64,000 nucleotides of DNA. Source: Planctomycetota bacterium (lineage in GTDB: Bacteria; Planctomycetota; Phycisphaerae; UBA1845). The position numbers and the translations under genes were made by a program. How positions within the stretch are numbered: the stretch's first letter is position 1; each line of letters begins with the position of its first letter. The notes below the pieces were generated by a model. That model did not search any database and had not been told where the DNA came from. It was given only the letters and a program-made list of their open reading frames with translations. The DNA is taken from positions 124,001-188,000 of the forward strand of contig JACQXM010000062.1 of the NCBI GenBank assembly GCA_016208685.1, read 5' to 3'. Positions 1-9,688 of the stretch are shown here, piece by piece.

Positions 1-1
1 T

Positions 2-2623
2 GACCTCGCGCGTGATGACCTGCCCGGGTTCGCCAACCGCGGCGACAACAGCTTCCACGTGGTGACCAATGACGACACGCTGGCGACCGATACCACGATT
101 CTCGAGGGGTTCACCGTATCGGGCGGATACGCCAACGGCGATCTGGCGAGCAAGACCGACCAGGGCAGCGGCATGCACAACCACAGCGGTGTCGCTCCCC
201 TGTTCGGCGGCCGTCCGCTGCTGAGCGGGTGCGTCTTCAAGGATAACTGGGCCGCCAATCACGGCGCCGTCAACGACCACGGCGGGATGACCATCGTAGA
301 CTGCGAATTCCGCGACAACCACGCGGGCCAATGGGGCGGCGGACTGTACATCCACGCCACGCTGCCCACGTCGGTCACCGATTGCCGGTTCATCAACAAC
401 CAGACGGACGGTGCCTCGGGGGGCGGCGGCGGCGTGGTACACGAAGGTGCGGCGACGTTCACCCGCTGCGATTTCTCCGGCAACCGCTCGCGCCGGAACG
501 GCGGCGGCATGTACCACCACGGGGGAGCCACGCCCACCCTGGTCGACTGCGTCTTCGAGGGCAACGTAGCCGACGACGGATCCGCCACCTCCGACTCCAA
601 GGGCGGCGGCATGTACAGCCAGGACAGCACGGTGTCGCTGAGCCGATGCACCTTCCGGGCGAACAGCGTGGAGGGCGGCACTGTCGGGGGAGGTGGTGGG
701 TTCTACAGCATTAATACCGGCGGCACGGTGAGTGATTGTCTGTTCGACTCCAACCTTTCGGACTACTCGGCCGGTGCCATTTATTTCGCCGCGGGAGAAA
801 CCCCCGTGGTCCGGAACTGCGACTTCGTCGCCAATCGCGCCTATTGGGGAGCCGGCATCTACGCCAACGGCCCCAACAGCCCGGACATCCGTGGCTGCAT
901 TTTCCGCGACGGCGTCGTCAGCGGGTACGGCGCGGGCGTGCGCCTCTTCCGTTCCGATGCCCGCCTATCGTGGTGCCAATTCTGGAATAACCGCGCCGTT
1001 AACCACGGCGGCGCGCTGTCCAGCACCGCGGCAACGAACCTGCTGGTCACCCACTGCCGTTTTTTCGACAACCGCTCCATAAGCAGCAGCTCGTTCAAGG
1101 GCGGCGCCATCGGCACCTCCGACGCGCTCATCACCATCTCCAACTCCGCCTTCATCAAGAATGCCTCGAGCGAGGGCGGTGCCCTGTTCGTGCAGGGAGT
1201 TCTGGCGGATCGAAGCGTGACGATCATCAACTGCACATTCGCGGAGAATGCCGCGCCGACCGGAACCGCCGTGGCGGTCGCCACGATGGCCGGCGGAACC
1301 ACGAACCTGACGGTGGCCAACTCCATCCTGTCCAACGGTGGAGGTGAAATCGCGGTGTCCGGGCCCGGAACGGTGAATACCGCGGTGTCGTACAGTTTCG
1401 TGCAGGGCGGCTGGCCCGGACCCGGCAACCTTACGGAGGACCCGCAGTTCGCCGATCTTGATGGCCGCGACGACCTCCTGGGAACGGCGGATGACTCGGT
1501 GCGCTTGTCGAGCACCTCGCCCTGCATCGACGCGGCGAACACCTCGGTCCTTCCCCCAGACATCGCGGACGTGGACGACGACGGCGACACCACGGAGCCC
1601 ACGCCGCTGGACCTCTCGGGGGACGGCCGGTTGACGGATCACCCGTCGGCGCCCGGCGGGGGCAATCCCCCGCCGCCCGTTTCCTGGTTGGACATGGGCG
1701 CGCTTGAGTACGGGGACTGCAACGGCAACGGGGTTTTCGATGATCTGGAAATCGCGAACGGCACCAGCACCGATTGCAACGCCAACGAGCTTCCCGATGA
1801 ATGCGAACCGGATTGTAACGCCAATGGTGTGCCCGACGACTGTGATCTCGCCTCCGGAAGCTCCGACTGCAACGCCAACGGCGTTGTCGACGCCTGCGAA
1901 CAGGACTGCAACGCCAACGGCGTGGCGGACGGATGCGAGGAGGATTGCAACGCCAACGCCGCACCCGACGATTGCGACGTGGCCTCCGGCGCCAGCTCCG
2001 ACGCCAACGCCAATTTGGTTCCCGACGAGTGCGAAATGCCGAAGAACCGCTACTTGACCCTGGTCACCGCTCCGGGCGGCGAGCCCCTAGCCTACCGCGT
2101 GACCGTGCTGCGTAACGCCTTCGTCGGTGAGCTTGGTGTGGACGTGGGTTGGATCGGTCAACCCAACGCCGCAGGCGTGTCGCGGGTGGTCGGGTCGCCG
2201 TACTTCAGCGACCGCTGGCCGCGTGTTTTGCAGCTTGCCGACTGTGAGATCACGCCCGCCGCAGACTACGCCATCGCCGGCACGCCGGATGGAGCCACCT
2301 TTCAGTCGCCCATGCAGCTTTCCACCGCCGCGCGGCCCTCGCCCAAGAACTGGGGTGACACCGTGGGCAGCTTCGGCGCCACCGGCTGGACGGCACCCAA
2401 CGGCGTGGTGAACACCAACGACTTTCTCGCTGTGGTGCAGAGCTTCCTGCAACTGTCGATCGCACCGCCCGCTTCGGTCGCGGATGTGTCGGGGGTCGGC
2501 ACTTCCGATCCCTGCCTGAATGGGGTCGTCAGCATCATGGACGTGTTCCTGCTCATCAAGGCGTTCCAGGGCGATCCCTATCCGTTCCTCACCGACCCGA
2601 CGGCGTGTCCCCCATGCCCGTAG
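2..2623 (+). CDS. Secreted right-handed beta-helix protein with DCNxNG repeats and dockerin-like C-terminus (5' end missing)
   Basis: The reading frame is open from the left edge (first full codon at base 2), so the signal peptide and N-terminus lie outside the window; a GTG at 59 is internal. About the first 560 visible residues are beta-helix turns of the NosD/pectate-lyase fold, with recurrent GGG(M/V)Y and C-x-F-x-x-N elements. Next come seven Asp/Asn/Cys repeats (DCNANGVPDDC type, bases about 1717-2034), a form common in planctomycete exported proteins and probably calcium-binding. The last 190 residues contain two dockerin-like half-repeats (GVVNTNDFLAVVQSF and GVVSIMDVFLLIKAF). Role inferred as an extracellular surface or adhesive protein; the ligand is unknown. 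The stop is the TAG at 2621. The architecture is similar to the minus-strand protein at 4247-8950. Confidence 0.85.
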   Translation, partial: DLARDDLPGFANRGDNSFHVVTNDDTLATDTTILEGFTVSGGYANGDLASKTDQGSGMHNHSGVAPLFGGRPLLSGCVFKDNWAANHGAVNDHGGMTIVDCEFRDNHAGQWGGGLYIHATLPTSVTDCRFINNQTDGASGGGGGVVHEGAATFTRCDFSGNRSRRNGGGMYHHGGATPTLVDCVFEGNVADDGSATSDSKGGGMYSQDSTVSLSRCTFRANSVEGGTVGGGGGFYSINTGGTVSDCLFDSNLSDYSAGAIYFAAGETPVVRNCDFVANRAYWGAGIYANGPNSPDIRGCIFRDGVVSGYGAGVRLFRSDARLSWCQFWNNRAVNHGGALSSTAATNLLVTHCRFFDNRSISSSSFKGGAIGTSDALITISNSAFIKNASSEGGALFVQGVLADRSVTIINCTFAENAAPTGTAVAVATMAGGTTNLTVANSILSNGGGEIAVSGPGTVNTAVSYSFVQGGWPGPGNLTEDPQFADLDGRDDLLGTADDSVRLSSTSPCIDAANTSVLPPDIADVDDDGDTTEPTPLDLSGDGRLTDHPSAPGGGNPPPPVSWLDMGALEYGDCNGNGVFDDLEIANGTSTDCNANELPDECEPDCNANGVPDDCDLASGSSDCNANGVVDACEQDCNANGVADGCEEDCNANAAPDDCDVASGASSDANANLVPDECEMPKNRYLTLVTAPGGEPLAYRVTVLRNAFVGELGVDVGWIGQPNAAGVSRVVGSPYFSDRWPRVLQLADCEITPAADYAIAGTPDGATFQSPMQLSTAARPSPKNWGDTVGSFGATGWTAPNGVVNTNDFLAVVQSFLQLSIAPPASVADVSGVGTSDPCLNGVVSIMDVFLLIKAFQGDPYPFLTDPTACPPCP

Positions 2624-2836
2624 AACCGGCACGGCGGGACCGGTGACGAACTCCGGCCGGGTTCGCGCATAGCGGGCATGGCACCATGGCAACGGAGGCT
2701 ACACGTGCCGCGGGTTCCGCGCCGCCGCCGACTCGCGCCCGCGGAGGTTCTTGGCCACGGGCATGCCCCCCGTTACAATTCCCTCGTGGCCGCGCGGCCG
2801 CCGAATCGCCGAAATCGTGCCGGAAAACGCGGTTTT

Positions 2837-2908
2837 GGGGGTGTAGCTCAGTGGTAGAGCACCGGCCTTTTAAGCCGTAGGTCCTGGGTTCGAGCCCCAG
2901 CGCCCTCA
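2837..2908 (+). tRNA. tRNA-Lys (anticodon TTT)
   Basis: A cloverleaf can be drawn by hand: 7-bp acceptor stem GGGGGTG with CGCCCTC (two G-U pairs), D-arm GCTC/GAGC around AGTGGTA, anticodon loop CTTTTAA giving TTT at 2869-2871, and T-arm CTGGG TTCGAGC CCCAG. The first anticodon-stem pair is a C-T mismatch. The 3' CCA is not encoded. Debris of an integrase lies just downstream, so this tRNA may once have served as an attachment site. Confidence 0.95.
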
Positions 2909-3013
2909 GTATCGGAAGTGCTGGTCGGGAAAGGAGTTACGAACGAACGCAGGTCAGCCGACCCTCCGGCGGAGGCCGGGTTGGCCGTCCGGGGTCATTC
3001 GCACGTCAGTCCG

Positions 3014-3433
3014 CTATTCTTCCTTGCCCATCGTCAGTGCTTCAACGATCCACTGTGCTTTGGCTTCACGGTCCGCCGTAACCGTGCTGTAGAACTCGGC
3101 GGTCGTGCTGCTGTTCGCACGGCCTATCAGTTCGTCCACCACGTTCATCGGCAGGTGATCAGCCCGATTCCGGCCGCGGGATTTCCGAAGGCAACGTACG
3201 GTGATGTGTTGCCCATTTGAAAGCTCCGCGATCATGAGGTGACGGCGAACCTCACGAACGACGTTGTCGCCCATGTAGTTGTTGATCCACGCCCCGCATG
3301 GATCCGGACACCGGCGCCAGCGCCGCAGAACTCGCTCGTAGCGAACCGGTGTGGGCAGAATGAGGCGGGATCCGTCCAGCCGCATTCTCCGCCACCGTCG
3401 GACAAGTAGGACGGGGTGTCTTGGAAGCGGCAC
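3014..3433 (-). pseudogene. Tyrosine recombinase (phage-type integrase) C-terminal remnant
   Basis: The last 60 residues of this frame resemble the end of a tyrosine recombinase: LRKSRGRNRADHLPM corresponds to the box II region (HxLRKS, with the His replaced), followed by a helix like LQRLMGHASIQTTMKFY (here VDELIGRANSSTTAEFYSTV), which includes the position of the catalytic Tyr. The expected H/W before SSTT is altered (GRAN). The N-terminal half and most of the catalytic core are absent, and residues before about 3330 have no recognisable fold. It is probably an inactive leftover of an element integrated near the adjacent tRNA-Lys. The family assignment is by eye from a short stretch. Confidence 0.55.
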
Positions 3434-3538
3434 CTCCCTGTCCTGATGATCCTCGACTCGAAACGGCGGCAGGGTCTGCGACCCCTCGTGTATAGCCTGG
3501 CGTTCTGCCAGCCCGTGGCGAAAAGCGGCCTACGCGAT

Positions 3539-3594
3539 GTAGCACGGGCATCCTGCCCGTGAAACCATGGGCTGGAAGCCCATGCCACGAGTTT
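3539..3594. repeat. Dispersed palindromic repeat, type A (copy 1)
   Basis: Two adjacent hairpins: CACGGGCATCCTGCCCGTG and ATGGGCTGGAAGCCCAT, followed by GCCACGA. A second copy with the same layout is at 41754-41804. No coding role is visible. In one reading direction it encodes a peptide like HGQDARAT, which I associate with planctomycete interspersed repeats from memory. Confidence 0.8.
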
Positions 3595-3781
3595 TGCCAC
3601 AGGCTGCTACCCCAGGTTGCGCAGTTCGCGAAGAACCGTAGCGATTTTTAGCTGGATTTAGAGGGCGGAACCGCATTGGCGATCGCGCCGGGCGTAGTCC
3701 ATGCGTCGTAGGTGCGTGTAGTGAAGACCAACCGCATTGCATCCGTAATAGGAGTGGCAGATGGAGCGCGAGGAGTCAAGT

Positions 3782-4069
3782 ATGTTCCTTCGCGAATACC
3801 ACCGCACCATGGACGGCAAGCGGCACACCTGTTTCGTGTTGGTCGAATCGCAGCGCACCGAGCGCGGGCCGCGACAACGCATCGCCACCCAGCTCGGCGA
3901 GCGGCTCGCAAACCGGCAGCGGCTTTGGCGGCGGACGGCCAACGCCGAGCAAGCCGAGCGCTTGGCGACTCACAAGCTCACCCTTCCCGAACACCTTTGC
4001 GCCGACCGCGACGTGACCGACGCGCACCGCGTCCGCCTGCCAGCCGATAGGATACCCCCGAGAATGTAG
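3782..4069 (+). pseudogene. N-terminal fragment of an IS1634/IS4-type transposase
   Basis: Starting at an ATG with GAGGAG seven bases upstream, the frame reads MFLREYHRTMDGKRHTCF, then a VLVESQRTERGPRQRIATQLGE stretch (residues about 19-40). This matches the beginning of IS1634-family transposases, which open with a short beta-strand domain ending in RQR..LG. The frame stops after 95 residues, whereas the family is around 400-600, and no DDE catalytic core follows in any frame up to the next gene at 4247. It is therefore a truncated insertion-sequence relic. No terminal inverted repeats were found. Confidence 0.55.
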
Positions 4070-4246
4070 TGGAGACTTTTGACCAAAATCGGCCCTGGCG
4101 CTGCCCCCCAGGCCCGATTCACTCGCCCAACTGCGCAACCCGAGCTGACCTCACCCACCAATCCTGCCGGGGAGGCCGAGTGTCTAACCGCCCCGGCCAC
4201 TCCCCGCAGACGACGCTCGTGCAACCGCGAAATCGGCGCCTCCAAG

Positions 4247-7200
4247 CTACAGTGGCCGTCGGCGCAGAAGTCGAAGCGGCAACAATGCGAGCCCGATGAT
4301 TATCCCCACTGCGGCGTCCATCGCGCCGCACGCGGTTCGACCGCACATAGGCGAGAGGCTGTTGAACGGCGCCGGCGTCATGGGCTCGGGTGTATTGCCT
4401 GGTTCGTCGCCCTCGTCCTGCCCCGGCTCCGGTTCAGGCTCGGGTTCGGGCTCAGGACGGGGCCCGGTGGCACCCAACGGGCATCCATCGGCCGTAACCG
4501 CGCCAACCGCCCCCGCGCCTGGACACGCATCCTGGCAATCGAGTACCCCGTCGCCGTCAGAGTCCTCATCCGGCGCCGCACACCCGCAGAGTCCCGGGGC
4601 AGGCTTTAGTGTCGCAGGGCACGGGTCGCAGTCGTCGCCGAGTCCATCGCCATCGCGGTCCTGGTTGATGGTACTGCTCGTGTTCGTGCAGAAGTCGCAG
4701 GCATCGCCGAAGCCGTCGCCATCAGAATCGCGCTGGCCGGCGTTGGCGATACCGGGACAGTTGTCGACCAAGTCGCAGACCGTATCGTCGTCACCGTCTA
4801 TGCAGCCGCCACCGCCCCCGGCGGATGCCCGACACGCGTCACCGATGCCGTCGCCGTTGCCGTCGCGCTGATCCGGATTGAAAATCGCCGGGCAGTTGTC
4901 ACAAAGATCCAGCACGGCGTCGCCGTCGCGATCGTCAGTGCAGCCACATTCATCCGGAACGCCGTTGCGATCGCAGTCACCGCTTACGCGCGCAGCGATG
5001 TCGCAAACGTCGAGGGTTCCGTTGCGGTTGCAGTCCGAGCCCCGCGCGTCGAACATTGCCAGGGCGAGCGACCAGGAAATCAAACGCGCCGTCTCACCGG
5101 CACCGCGATTGGTAACGCGCAGCTTCCAGTCGCCGTAGACCTCGACATTCCGGAGTTTGGCCAATCCCGTCCCCGCACCCTGGGCAAGTTCGAAGGGGGC
5201 GAGCACCGCGCACGCGTCTTTCGCGCGGCGACAATCCGGAATCGTCTCTCCTTCGTCAGCGAAAACCACACGGAGCACGGCACCCTGTCCGGGGCAGCCT
5301 CCATCCCACAAAACCACGGTTTGGTTCTCGTGGAGGAGCTCGAGGCGCAGTTCCTCGAGGTGGGCATGCTCGATCGCAACCCCCACTCGGACGCCGTATA
5401 GCGGCGCGAACGTGGGTTCGAACCAGGTGCTCTCGCTCACCGACCCCGGCGCGACGTCGCGTGCGGGCAGCTCCACGACTTCCCGGTTGACGGGAATGTC
5501 GGTTCGATCGTCAACGCCGTTGCAGTCACAGTCCGGAGCACATTCGTCGGGTACGCCGTCCCTGCCGCAGTCCGCGCTGGTACCTGCGGCGATATCGCAC
5601 ACATCGGGCACGCCGTTGGCGTTGCAATCCTCGGCGGTGCCGGCTCCCAGATCGCATTCATCTCCGATTCCGTTCCCGTTGCAGTCCGGCCCGGAGGCGG
5701 TGTAAACAGCGACGGCGGTTCGATCGGTCGTGACGTCCACCACGACTTGCCGCGCGCCTGCGGTCTGAGCCACCCCGTCGAGCTGCCAGAATTGAAACGC
5801 CGAGACGCACGCCGACGCGGGAGCGGTAAGCGTCACGGAGCTCCCTTCGTGGTAGGTCAGTTGAAACCCGGGCGGTGTCCTGCCGGAGGCGACACCGTTG
5901 ACATCCTGCATGTCCACGGTGATCGTCGCCGGCTCCGTGGCGCTGACCGAAAGGCCATGCAATGGAGTGTCGTACACCGCCCAGGCCGTGTGGGAGCGAT
6001 CCATCGTGGCGCCCAGGCTTGTTCCCGCGGGCTGGCGGATTCCGTCAAGAAACCACGCGACCCAGGGAGTGGCGTTGACCGTGTCGGGCGCCGTCAGGGC
6101 CACGCTGCTGCCTTGCGCGTAAACCCGCGTGAAGTTCGAGCCACCGTCGCCTTCCCCGTTCTCATCCGGCGGCGTCAACATGACCGTCGCGTCGGGGAGG
6201 TTGGCGCGCACGTGCAGCAGGGGCAAGTACTCGGCGCGCGCGGTGTGCACCTGGTCCATGAGCACGACCAGGTCGCGGCGTCCGTTGGGCCTTGCCACGC
6301 CGTCCAGCGTCCAGCGGCGAAACTGGCCGGCTGGCGAGAGATGCGGCGCTGTAAGTACCACGACCGGTGCTTGTCGGTCGGTGGCAAACGTGCGGAAGAA
6401 CGGCGTGACACCGGGACCGAGTGCATCGAGATCCACAGGGCTGAAGTCGATGCCCACGCCGGAGTTCGGCGTGGAAGTGACCCACAGAACAGCGGCTCCC
6501 CCGCGCGAGGCAACCTCGTCGGCGCCCATGTCCACCCGCGCTGCTACGACACGGGCCTGTCCATCCACGTCGGTCTCGCCGGGGAAAACAAACAGGCCCG
6601 GTTGCCCGGCGTCGATGCACGGGGAATCCGGCAGGAGGTTGAACACACCCGCCGCGGCATCCACAAACCGCGGGTCGAGAGAGATGTTCCCGGTGCCTGG
6701 GTCTGCGTCGCCCACATCGCTGAAGCTCGCGGCAACGTTGCGCAGGTCGTCGGCGTTCCCCCAGATGATGCCGTTGTTCACCTGTGTGTTGCCACCGCTC
6801 GCCTGTATCCCCGGCCCCCGGTTGGCCGCCACGGTGCAGTAGCGGATATTCGCGGATATCGACTGAGTGAAGATGCCTGCGCCGTTGGCGGCCGTGTTGG
6901 CCGCGATGATGTTACTCCGCGCCGTAGTGGCGGCGCGGCTGGTGAGGAAGATACCGCCCCCGTTATTGGTCGCGGCGTTGGCGAGTATGCGGTTGCCGTC
7001 GAGCAACGGGTTGTGTTGCGTATTGCCGGAGATGTCCGCTGTGGAAACCCCGGCGCCCGAGGTTGCGGCATTGTTGCGGATGACGTTGCGGAACAGCCGC
7101 GCCGCCCCGAACTTGAGGAACACCCCGCCGCCGCGGTTGACGGCCTGGTTGCCTTCGATCACGCAGTGCTCGATGGTCGGGCTGGTGAAGCGGTTGCTGT

Positions 7201-8950
7201 CGGTATAGGCGTACACGCCGCCGCCGCAGGGCACCACGGAGGGGTCGGGCAGATTGTCGGCGTCGCAGTTCGCGGCCCCGGAGGCCCGGCCGCCGCGGAC
7301 CGTAAGCCCGCGAAGCACGCTTTCCGACGTTTCCGCGTGGTTGAAGGTCACCACGTGTCCGGCCGCGCCTCCGTCGAGGACCGTCGTGGCCACCACGTCG
7401 GCATCGAGCGGGGCGAGACTCTGCACGGTGATGCGCTTGCCGTTGAAGTTGATCCGTTCCGCGTAGATCCCGGGCCGCACCACGATAACGTCGCCGTCGG
7501 CCGCAGCATCAATCGCCGCCTGGACGCGCGCAAAGTCGCCGGCGCCGTCCGCGTCCACCAGAACGGACCCGCCGGCGACGAAGGAGGCGACGACCCGCCT
7601 CGGGCCGTCCATGCGCACCTGGGCGCTTGGCTCGCCAAGGGGTTGGTCGACTCCGTCCACGATCCAGCGGACAAAGAAGGTGCGGTCGACGGGGCGGACG
7701 GTGACGTTGACATTCGTTCCGGGGGGATAGATGCGGTTGAACGGGGTCGTACCGTCCCCCATTCCCTGCGCGTCGTCGGGCGCGACGACGAAGAGCACGC
7801 CGGTTTCCGGTGCGCTTACCACGTTCAGCGGGAAGCCGGCGTTGAGGTCGCGCTCGTCGGCGCCCATGTCCACGCGCCCGCCGACCACGCGCGCGTCGCC
7901 GTCGATATCGACCTCGCCGGCAAAGGCCACAAGCGCAGGATCGCCCGCGTTGATACAGGGGCTGTCCACCGCAAGGTGGTAGCCGGTTGGGGGCTCGAAC
8001 CTGGGATCGAGCGTCAGGTTCCCGGGGCCGGGATCGCCGTTCTGAATGGTGCTGTGCACGGCGGTACAGGTTCCACCCAGGTTGTCGCCATTCTCCCAGA
8101 GGATCATGTTGGAGAGAACGGGCGCGGTACCGGTGCAATGGGCGCCGCCCGCGCCGCCGGTGGCGACGTTGCGGCGCACGGTGTTATTACGGACCAGGCT
8201 CGCCCGGCTGCTGTCCAGTTGCAGGCCGCCGCCGGTTATGGCGGTGTTCTCGAAGATGACGTTGTTGAGAACGCGCGTGGCGGCGTTGGTAAGGCGGATT
8301 CCGCCGCCGGAGCGCGCGGAATTGGCCTCCAGCCGATTGGCGAGGATCTCACCCGACGACCCGTTGCAGGCGATGCCGCCGCCCTGCTGGGCGGTGGCGC
8401 GGTTGCCGCGGACGAGGTTACCGAAGAGCAGCGGATTGGCGAGCGCGCCTTGAATGAAGACGCCGCCGCCGGAAAGCGCCGCAACGTTGTTCTCAATGGT
8501 GCACCGCCGGATGGTGGGCGAGGCCTGGGTGATGGCGATTCCGCCGCCGTGGAAGGCCGTGCTTCCGTTGCGGATGGTAATGCCGTCCAGCACGGAGGAA
8601 CGGCGCTCGCCGTCAAAGAAGGTCACCACCGGACCCGTGCCGTCGCCGTCGAGTACGGTGGTCGCAACCGTCGCGGGGTCCGTGGGATTCTCACTCTGCA
8701 CGGTGATGGCTTTCCCCACGAACTCGATGGTCTCGCGATACACGCCGGGTGCTACGACGACCAGGTCGCCGTCGGACGCGGCGTCGATGGCTCCCTGAAC
8801 CGTCGCCGCATCCTGCGGAACGCGGATGGTCGCGCCGTTCGCGGCGCCGGCGGCCAGCAGCACGGCACCGACCGTAAGACCCAATCCACGGCGTAGAATG
8901 CCGGGGCGTAGCGCCCCGGCGCGGGGAGATGGTCGCCACTGTTCCGTCAT
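4247..8950 (-). CDS. Giant secreted double beta-helix protein with P-domain, TSP3-like repeats and C-terminal anchor
   Basis: 1567 aa. The start is the ATG at 8950, preceded by AAGGAGACGACACG; a longer upstream frame lacks a signal peptide. A signal peptide (LTVGAVLLAAGAANG) is followed by two beta-helix domains (about 42-360 and 470-790), each opening with a V(Q)xAIDAAxDGDxxVVxPGxY motif. Three bacterial-repeat modules (W.LDGV pattern) follow, then DCNxNG repeats, a proprotein-convertase-like P-domain (GDWKLRVTNRGAGET), and thrombospondin type-3-like calcium repeats (DGDGFGDACD). The end is a PE-rich linker, MCGRTACGA, a hydrophobic helix and LRLLRRRPL, which resembles tripartite sorting signals such as MYXO-CTERM. 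Likely displayed on or anchored to the cell surface. The ligand is unknown; binding of calcium and carbohydrate is inferred from domains only. Confidence 0.85.
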   Translation of the reverse strand: MTEQWRPSPRAGALRPGILRRGLGLTVGAVLLAAGAANGATIRVPQDAATVQGAIDAASDGDLVVVAPGVYRETIEFVGKAITVQSENPTDPATVATTVLDGDGTGPVVTFFDGERRSSVLDGITIRNGSTAFHGGGIAITQASPTIRRCTIENNVAALSGGGVFIQGALANPLLFGNLVRGNRATAQQGGGIACNGSSGEILANRLEANSARSGGGIRLTNAATRVLNNVIFENTAITGGGLQLDSSRASLVRNNTVRRNVATGGAGGAHCTGTAPVLSNMILWENGDNLGGTCTAVHSTIQNGDPGPGNLTLDPRFEPPTGYHLAVDSPCINAGDPALVAFAGEVDIDGDARVVGGRVDMGADERDLNAGFPLNVVSAPETGVLFVVAPDDAQGMGDGTTPFNRIYPPGTNVNVTVRPVDRTFFVRWIVDGVDQPLGEPSAQVRMDGPRRVVASFVAGGSVLVDADGAGDFARVQAAIDAAADGDVIVVRPGIYAERINFNGKRITVQSLAPLDADVVATTVLDGGAAGHVVTFNHAETSESVLRGLTVRGGRASGAANCDADNLPDPSVVPCGGGVYAYTDSNRFTSPTIEHCVIEGNQAVNRGGGVFLKFGAARLFRNVIRNNAATSGAGVSTADISGNTQHNPLLDGNRILANAATNNGGGIFLTSRAATTARSNIIAANTAANGAGIFTQSISANIRYCTVAANRGPGIQASGGNTQVNNGIIWGNADDLRNVAASFSDVGDADPGTGNISLDPRFVDAAAGVFNLLPDSPCIDAGQPGLFVFPGETDVDGQARVVAARVDMGADEVASRGGAAVLWVTSTPNSGVGIDFSPVDLDALGPGVTPFFRTFATDRQAPVVVLTAPHLSPAGQFRRWTLDGVARPNGRRDLVVLMDQVHTARAEYLPLLHVRANLPDATVMLTPPDENGEGDGGSNFTRVYAQGSSVALTAPDTVNATPWVAWFLDGIRQPAGTSLGATMDRSHTAWAVYDTPLHGLSVSATEPATITVDMQDVNGVASGRTPPGFQLTYHEGSSVTLTAPASACVSAFQFWQLDGVAQTAGARQVVVDVTTDRTAVAVYTASGPDCNGNGIGDECDLGAGTAEDCNANGVPDVCDIAAGTSADCGRDGVPDECAPDCDCNGVDDRTDIPVNREVVELPARDVAPGSVSESTWFEPTFAPLYGVRVGVAIEHAHLEELRLELLHENQTVVLWDGGCPGQGAVLRVVFADEGETIPDCRRAKDACAVLAPFELAQGAGTGLAKLRNVEVYGDWKLRVTNRGAGETARLISWSLALAMFDARGSDCNRNGTLDVCDIAARVSGDCDRNGVPDECGCTDDRDGDAVLDLCDNCPAIFNPDQRDGNGDGIGDACRASAGGGGGCIDGDDDTVCDLVDNCPGIANAGQRDSDGDGFGDACDFCTNTSSTINQDRDGDGLGDDCDPCPATLKPAPGLCGCAAPDEDSDGDGVLDCQDACPGAGAVGAVTADGCPLGATGPRPEPEPEPEPEPGQDEGDEPGNTPEPMTPAPFNSLSPMCGRTACGAMDAAVGIIIGLALLPLRLLRRRPL

Positions 8951-9002
8951 CGTGTCGTCTCCTTCGTCGCCTTCGCCAACGATCGTTCCCATGACCTGCC
9001 GG

Positions 9003-9545
9003 TCACTCGGCGGAGCCGGTGGTGTCCTTCGCACCACGCCTGACGACCACCACCAGGGTGACGAGCAGCCCGGCTCCAACGAGCACAAACAGGCCGCCAA
9101 TGCCCGACACCAGCGCTGGGTTGAACAGGTCGTCGCGGTTGATGACCGCCTGCGACGGGTCGGCCGGATTGACGTACACCGTCACGGCCTTACCCACCGC
9201 GTACCGCTGGAGGCGGATGCGCTGGGCCATTTCGTCGTCGCTGGAGGATTCCAGCAGGCTGAAACGGTTGCCGGTGTACTCCCGCCCTTCCCAAAGGTAG
9301 CGATAGGAGACGCGCGGCTTGTAGACCGTACGGCCTGCACCGGAGGCACGGCTCCCGGGAGTGCTCAACCCGCTCGCGTCCCCGGCCACCACTTCCGTCT
9401 TCAGGACAACTGCCTCTACGGACTTCCAGTACGGCAACTCGAACACCGTCAGCCGCAGTGCCGGAAGGCCCTTGCTAAACGCGATGACGCCTGCGGCGAT
9501 CGCTCCGACGCCCAGGAAGACGAGCGCGCCCACCGTCTGGCGCAT
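9003..9545 (-). CDS. DUF3592-like membrane protein
   Basis: About 180 aa from the ATG at 9545; a longer start at 9566 is possible. One N-terminal transmembrane helix (TVGALVFLGVGAIAAGVIAF) and one C-terminal helix (LVSGIGGLFVLVGAGLLVTL) flank an extracytoplasmic beta-rich domain. That domain has the DUF3592 signatures V.Y.Y...G..Y.GNR and VTVYVNPADPSQAVI. The function of the family is unknown. The gene lies between the RHS gene (stop 9689) and the beta-helix gene (start 8950, 52 bp away) on the same strand, so co-transcription is possible. Confidence 0.8.
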   Translation of the reverse strand: MRQTVGALVFLGVGAIAAGVIAFSKGLPALRLTVFELPYWKSVEAVVLKTEVVAGDASGLSTPGSRASGAGRTVYKPRVSYRYLWEGREYTGNRFSLLESSSDDEMAQRIRLQRYAVGKAVTVYVNPADPSQAVINRDDLFNPALVSGIGGLFVLVGAGLLVTLVVVVRRGAKDTTGSAE

Positions 9546-9688
9546 GGTTGGGCCGCCTCTGGCCACCGTGACCTCCGTACCGCCGGCCGATGACGGGCGG
9601 GCGCATCACCCTTCGTTCTGGGCTGCCAGGCTGTCGCCTCTGACAGAACGTCTGCGGGACCGTTCCGGCCCGGCGCCGCGGCGCACGG

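Noticed and set aside
1700..2035. Regular short DNA repeats suggesting a CRISPR array
   Set aside because: The repeats are codons for DCNxNG calcium-type motifs within an open frame; no conserved repeat-spacer structure and no cas genes.
2909..3013. Attachment-site duplicate of the tRNA-Lys 3' end
   Set aside because: No repeat of the last bases of the tRNA was found in the downstream 1.3 kb.
5747..8896. A 1049-codon open frame on the plus strand opposite the beta-helix gene
   Set aside because: It is the mirror of a GC-rich coding sequence; the translation is Arg/Gly/Ala/Val-rich without domains, and the minus strand has a full domain series, signal peptide and ribosome-binding site.
9003..9545. 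Immunity protein for the RHS tip
   Set aside because: The sequence fits the widespread DUF3592 membrane family; position alone is not sufficient evidence.
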